Source: an uncultured beta proteobacterium (GTDB lineage Bacteria; Pseudomonadota; Gammaproteobacteria; Burkholderiales; Burkholderiaceae_C). From it: a stretch of DNA of 48,866 bases. The stretch is from positions 1 through 48,866 of the forward strand of contig CAIMSP010000037.1 in assembly GCA_903844215.1 (NCBI GenBank), read 5' to 3'. A program made the position numbers and the translations under genes. Positions 47,725 through 48,866 of the stretch are shown piece by piece. How positions within the stretch are numbered: the stretch's first letter is position 1; every line of letters begins with the position of its first letter. The notes below the pieces were generated by a model. That model was not told the origin of the DNA, did not search any database, and saw only the letters and a program-made list of their open reading frames with translations.

Positions 47725-48332
47725 TGAACACCTCCTTGCAAGCGCGGCAGATTGACGATGCGATTTCCTGCTTCGTAGAACTTCGACGGGGCCCACGGTC
47801 CGGCGTAGCCGATGCGTGGCCAGGCCCGCGGATCGGTGTAGTACAGAAAGATGCAAAGAGTACGCAATCCGTTGTATGCGCTGCGCAGCAGGGCGTTGCT
47901 GTGAAATTGCATGCGCACCACGGTATCCACCTGTTGATCGATGGACAAGCGCGTCAGGCGCGCTCCTGCACCCCAAAGTAATGGGAGAAATTCGATGATC
48001 TTCAGCGCCGCCTTGACGTCCGCTGCCAAGGCCCCTCGTCCTTTGGATAGTTCAAGTTCGACGCGTTCAGCAGTGCGTGCCTCTCCCGTGGCTAGCTGCC
48101 CCGGGACCACACCTATCACAACGCGAGCAAATGCCTCCAACGTGTCGAACTCGGTATTGGAAAGTAAGGCGTTCGGCATACGTCCCGCCCTTGCAACAGA
48201 AGGTATGGCCAAGGGTAAGAAGCGCTCCACGTAGCCAAGAATCGAGATGCCCATAGCGCTGCCAACAGTCAGCTTCAGGAAGCCTCGGCGCATCGCTACA
48301 GGATCGCCACCTTGGGTGTCAATTTGTTTCAT
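47721..48332 (-). CDS. Gluconate 2-dehydrogenase subunit 3-like protein, Tat-exported
   Basis: The roughly 203-residue small subunit has a clear twin-arginine signal, MRRGFLKLTVG, followed by a hydrophobic segment (about 15-40). The mature part (FDTLEAFARVVIG, then a helical body ending with WPRIGYAGPWAPSKFYEAG in outline) fits the small subunits that accompany GMC dehydrogenases. It would carry the large subunit through the Tat pore. Start choices are ATG 48338, 48332 and 48293; the promoter overlaps the first two closely, so either the mRNA is nearly leaderless or the start is 48293. It is the first gene of the upstream operon. Confidence 0.8.
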   Translation of the reverse strand: MKQIDTQGGDPVAMRRGFLKLTVGSAMGISILGYVERFLPLAIPSVARAGRMPNALLSNTEFDTLEAFARVVIGVVPGQLATGEARTAERVELELSKGRGALAADVKAALKIIEFLPLLWGAGARLTRLSIDQQVDTVVRMQFHSNALLRSAYNGLRTLCIFLYYTDPRAWPRIGYAGPWAPSKFYEAGNRIVNLPRLQGGVQ

Positions 48333-48337
48333 GAGCA

Positions 48338-48363
48338 TATTATTGGTCATTCGACCAATAATA
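48338..48363. promoter_or_regulatory. Operator copy 2: perfect 11-bp-arm palindrome
   Basis: TATTATTGGTC (48338-48348) and GACCAATAATA (48353-48363) are perfectly complementary around ATTC. The core equals the site at 34671-34682. It covers the spacer and -10 of the promoter at 48339-48368, the classic place for a repressor. The local TetR-family protein is the likely binder. Confidence 0.8.
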
Positions 48364-48368
48364 GTCAA
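48339..48368 (-). promoter_or_regulatory. Promoter of the GMC / beta-oxidation operon
   Basis: On the minus strand TTGACT (48368-48363) and AATAAT (48344-48339) are separated by 18 bases. The operator lies over the spacer and -10. Transcription would begin near 48332, at or next to the possible ATG start codons. Confidence 0.6.
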
Positions 48369-48696
48369 GTGCGTAGAAGAAAATATTTCAACGCTTGCCA
48401 GCGACTGCATAGGACCCAGTTCGCCATCAGACATGGCGCTGACTGGCGTCGAACTGAGCCACCCGCAACCTCACTGTCGCGGCCGACTTGTTTTGGCCTC
48501 TGTCATAGCGGGAAAACACCGATTTTCCAGTCCGCCGACTACGGAGGACTGGCACCGCTGCTCAAGGGCAGGTCAGAAAGGGAAAAGATCCCGGAGGTCC
48601 GACCGGCTGCTTTGGCTTCTGGGATCGCTGCCGCGAATGGCCGGTCCTCGCCTTTGCCAGTGTCGGCATTGGGCACAAAAGAGCCATCGACCAGAA
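48369..48696. other. Hairpin-rich intergenic region, possible IS end
   Basis: No gene is supported. Stems include GGAAAA/TTTTCC (48511-48528) and CCAGTCC/GGACTGG (48527-48552). The stretch near 48433-48460 (GACTGGCGTCGAACTGAGCC) resembles the non-coding flank of IS21-type elements, from memory only; no IS21 gene is present here. Confidence 0.35.
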
Positions 48697-48866
48697 TCAA
48701 CCAACCAAATACAACTCCACGCGATCGGTAGTCCAAGTCGCTATGCCGCTGCCAAAGAAGTCGGCATCCTCCGTCCATACGGGGCAAGAAATCGTCATGG
48801 CGCAGGCAAGTACAGGCCAGTCATCCGCATCGCGTACGGCAATCCGCTGCAGTGCCTGTGTTTGCA
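48697..48866 (-). CDS. PIN-domain protein, C-terminal part (partial)
   Basis: The minus-strand frame enters from the right edge and ends at TGA 48699-48697, giving 55 residues. It reads IAVRDADDWPVLACAM and then PVWTEDADFFGSGIATWTTD and ends VELYLVG. The W-P-V-x-A helix and the T-E-D-x-D-F-F-G turn are typical of the C-terminal half of PIN-domain nucleases of the toxin-antitoxin type; the aspartates belong to the metal site. The start, and any antitoxin gene, lie beyond the window. Confidence 0.7.
   Translation of the reverse strand, partial: QTQALQRIAVRDADDWPVLACAMTISCPVWTEDADFFGSGIATWTTDRVELYLVG

Overview
The window reads as a chromosomal segment of a high-GC betaproteobacterium, most likely Burkholderiales/Comamonadaceae. 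The evidence is the gene order pdxJ-acpS-nagZ, grpE-dnaK-dnaJ in one heat-shock operon, xseB-ispA-dxs in one operon, and a short intergenic repeat of a type common in Comamonadaceae. No rRNA, tRNA or CRISPR array was seen. Protein coding is dense, and most long antisense frames are shadows of high-GC genes.

Bases 1-27,180 are core genome. They hold the end of pdxJ, then acpS and nagZ (+); a Tat-type lipoprotein hydrolase coupled to S-formylglutathione hydrolase (-); a beta-CASP metallo-hydrolase (-); grpE-dnaK-dnaJ (-) behind a recognisable sigma-32 promoter; an FKBP isomerase (-) divergent from peptide deformylase (+); a LytS/LytTR-type two-component pair whose kinase carries an extra C-terminal membrane domain (+); a DUF898 membrane protein plus M48 peptidase pair (+); a minus-strand run of Rieske oxygenase, EamA exporter, sulfurtransferase, glycosyltransferase and rlhA; xseB-ispA-dxs (+); and an orphan TRAP solute receptor closed by a strong terminator.

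At about 27.2 kb the base composition becomes visibly less GC-rich and an accessory catabolic region begins. It has two large minus-strand operons around a TetR-family regulator gene. The downstream operon (34585 to 27640) encodes a DUF1329 protein, a DUF1302 outer-membrane-type protein, an RND/MMPL exporter and a YCF48-like beta-propeller. The upstream operon (48332 to 35454) encodes a Tat-exported small subunit and an FAD/[3Fe-4S]-type GMC dehydrogenase, a membrane protein built from two tandem repeats, a saccharopine-dehydrogenase-like reductase, a decayed aldehyde dehydrogenase, acyl-CoA dehydrogenase, FadJ-type bifunctional enzyme, thiolase, a 70-residue protein, an SDR and a long-chain acyl-CoA synthetase. 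Stop/start overlaps and short gaps link most of these genes.

The same palindromic site (GGTC-ATTC-GACC core) lies upstream of both operons. At the far end it overlaps a promoter as a perfect 11-bp-arm inverted repeat. This suggests that the TetR protein controls both operons as one regulon. The proposed system takes up a hydrophobic alcohol or similar lipid through the DUF1302/DUF1329/RND set, oxidises it in the periplasm with the GMC complex, then activates it with CoA and degrades it by beta-oxidation. The substrate cannot be read from sequence. An IS5-type remnant and the collapsed aldehyde dehydrogenase show that the upstream operon has been remodelled. The right edge holds the C-terminal end of a PIN-domain protein.
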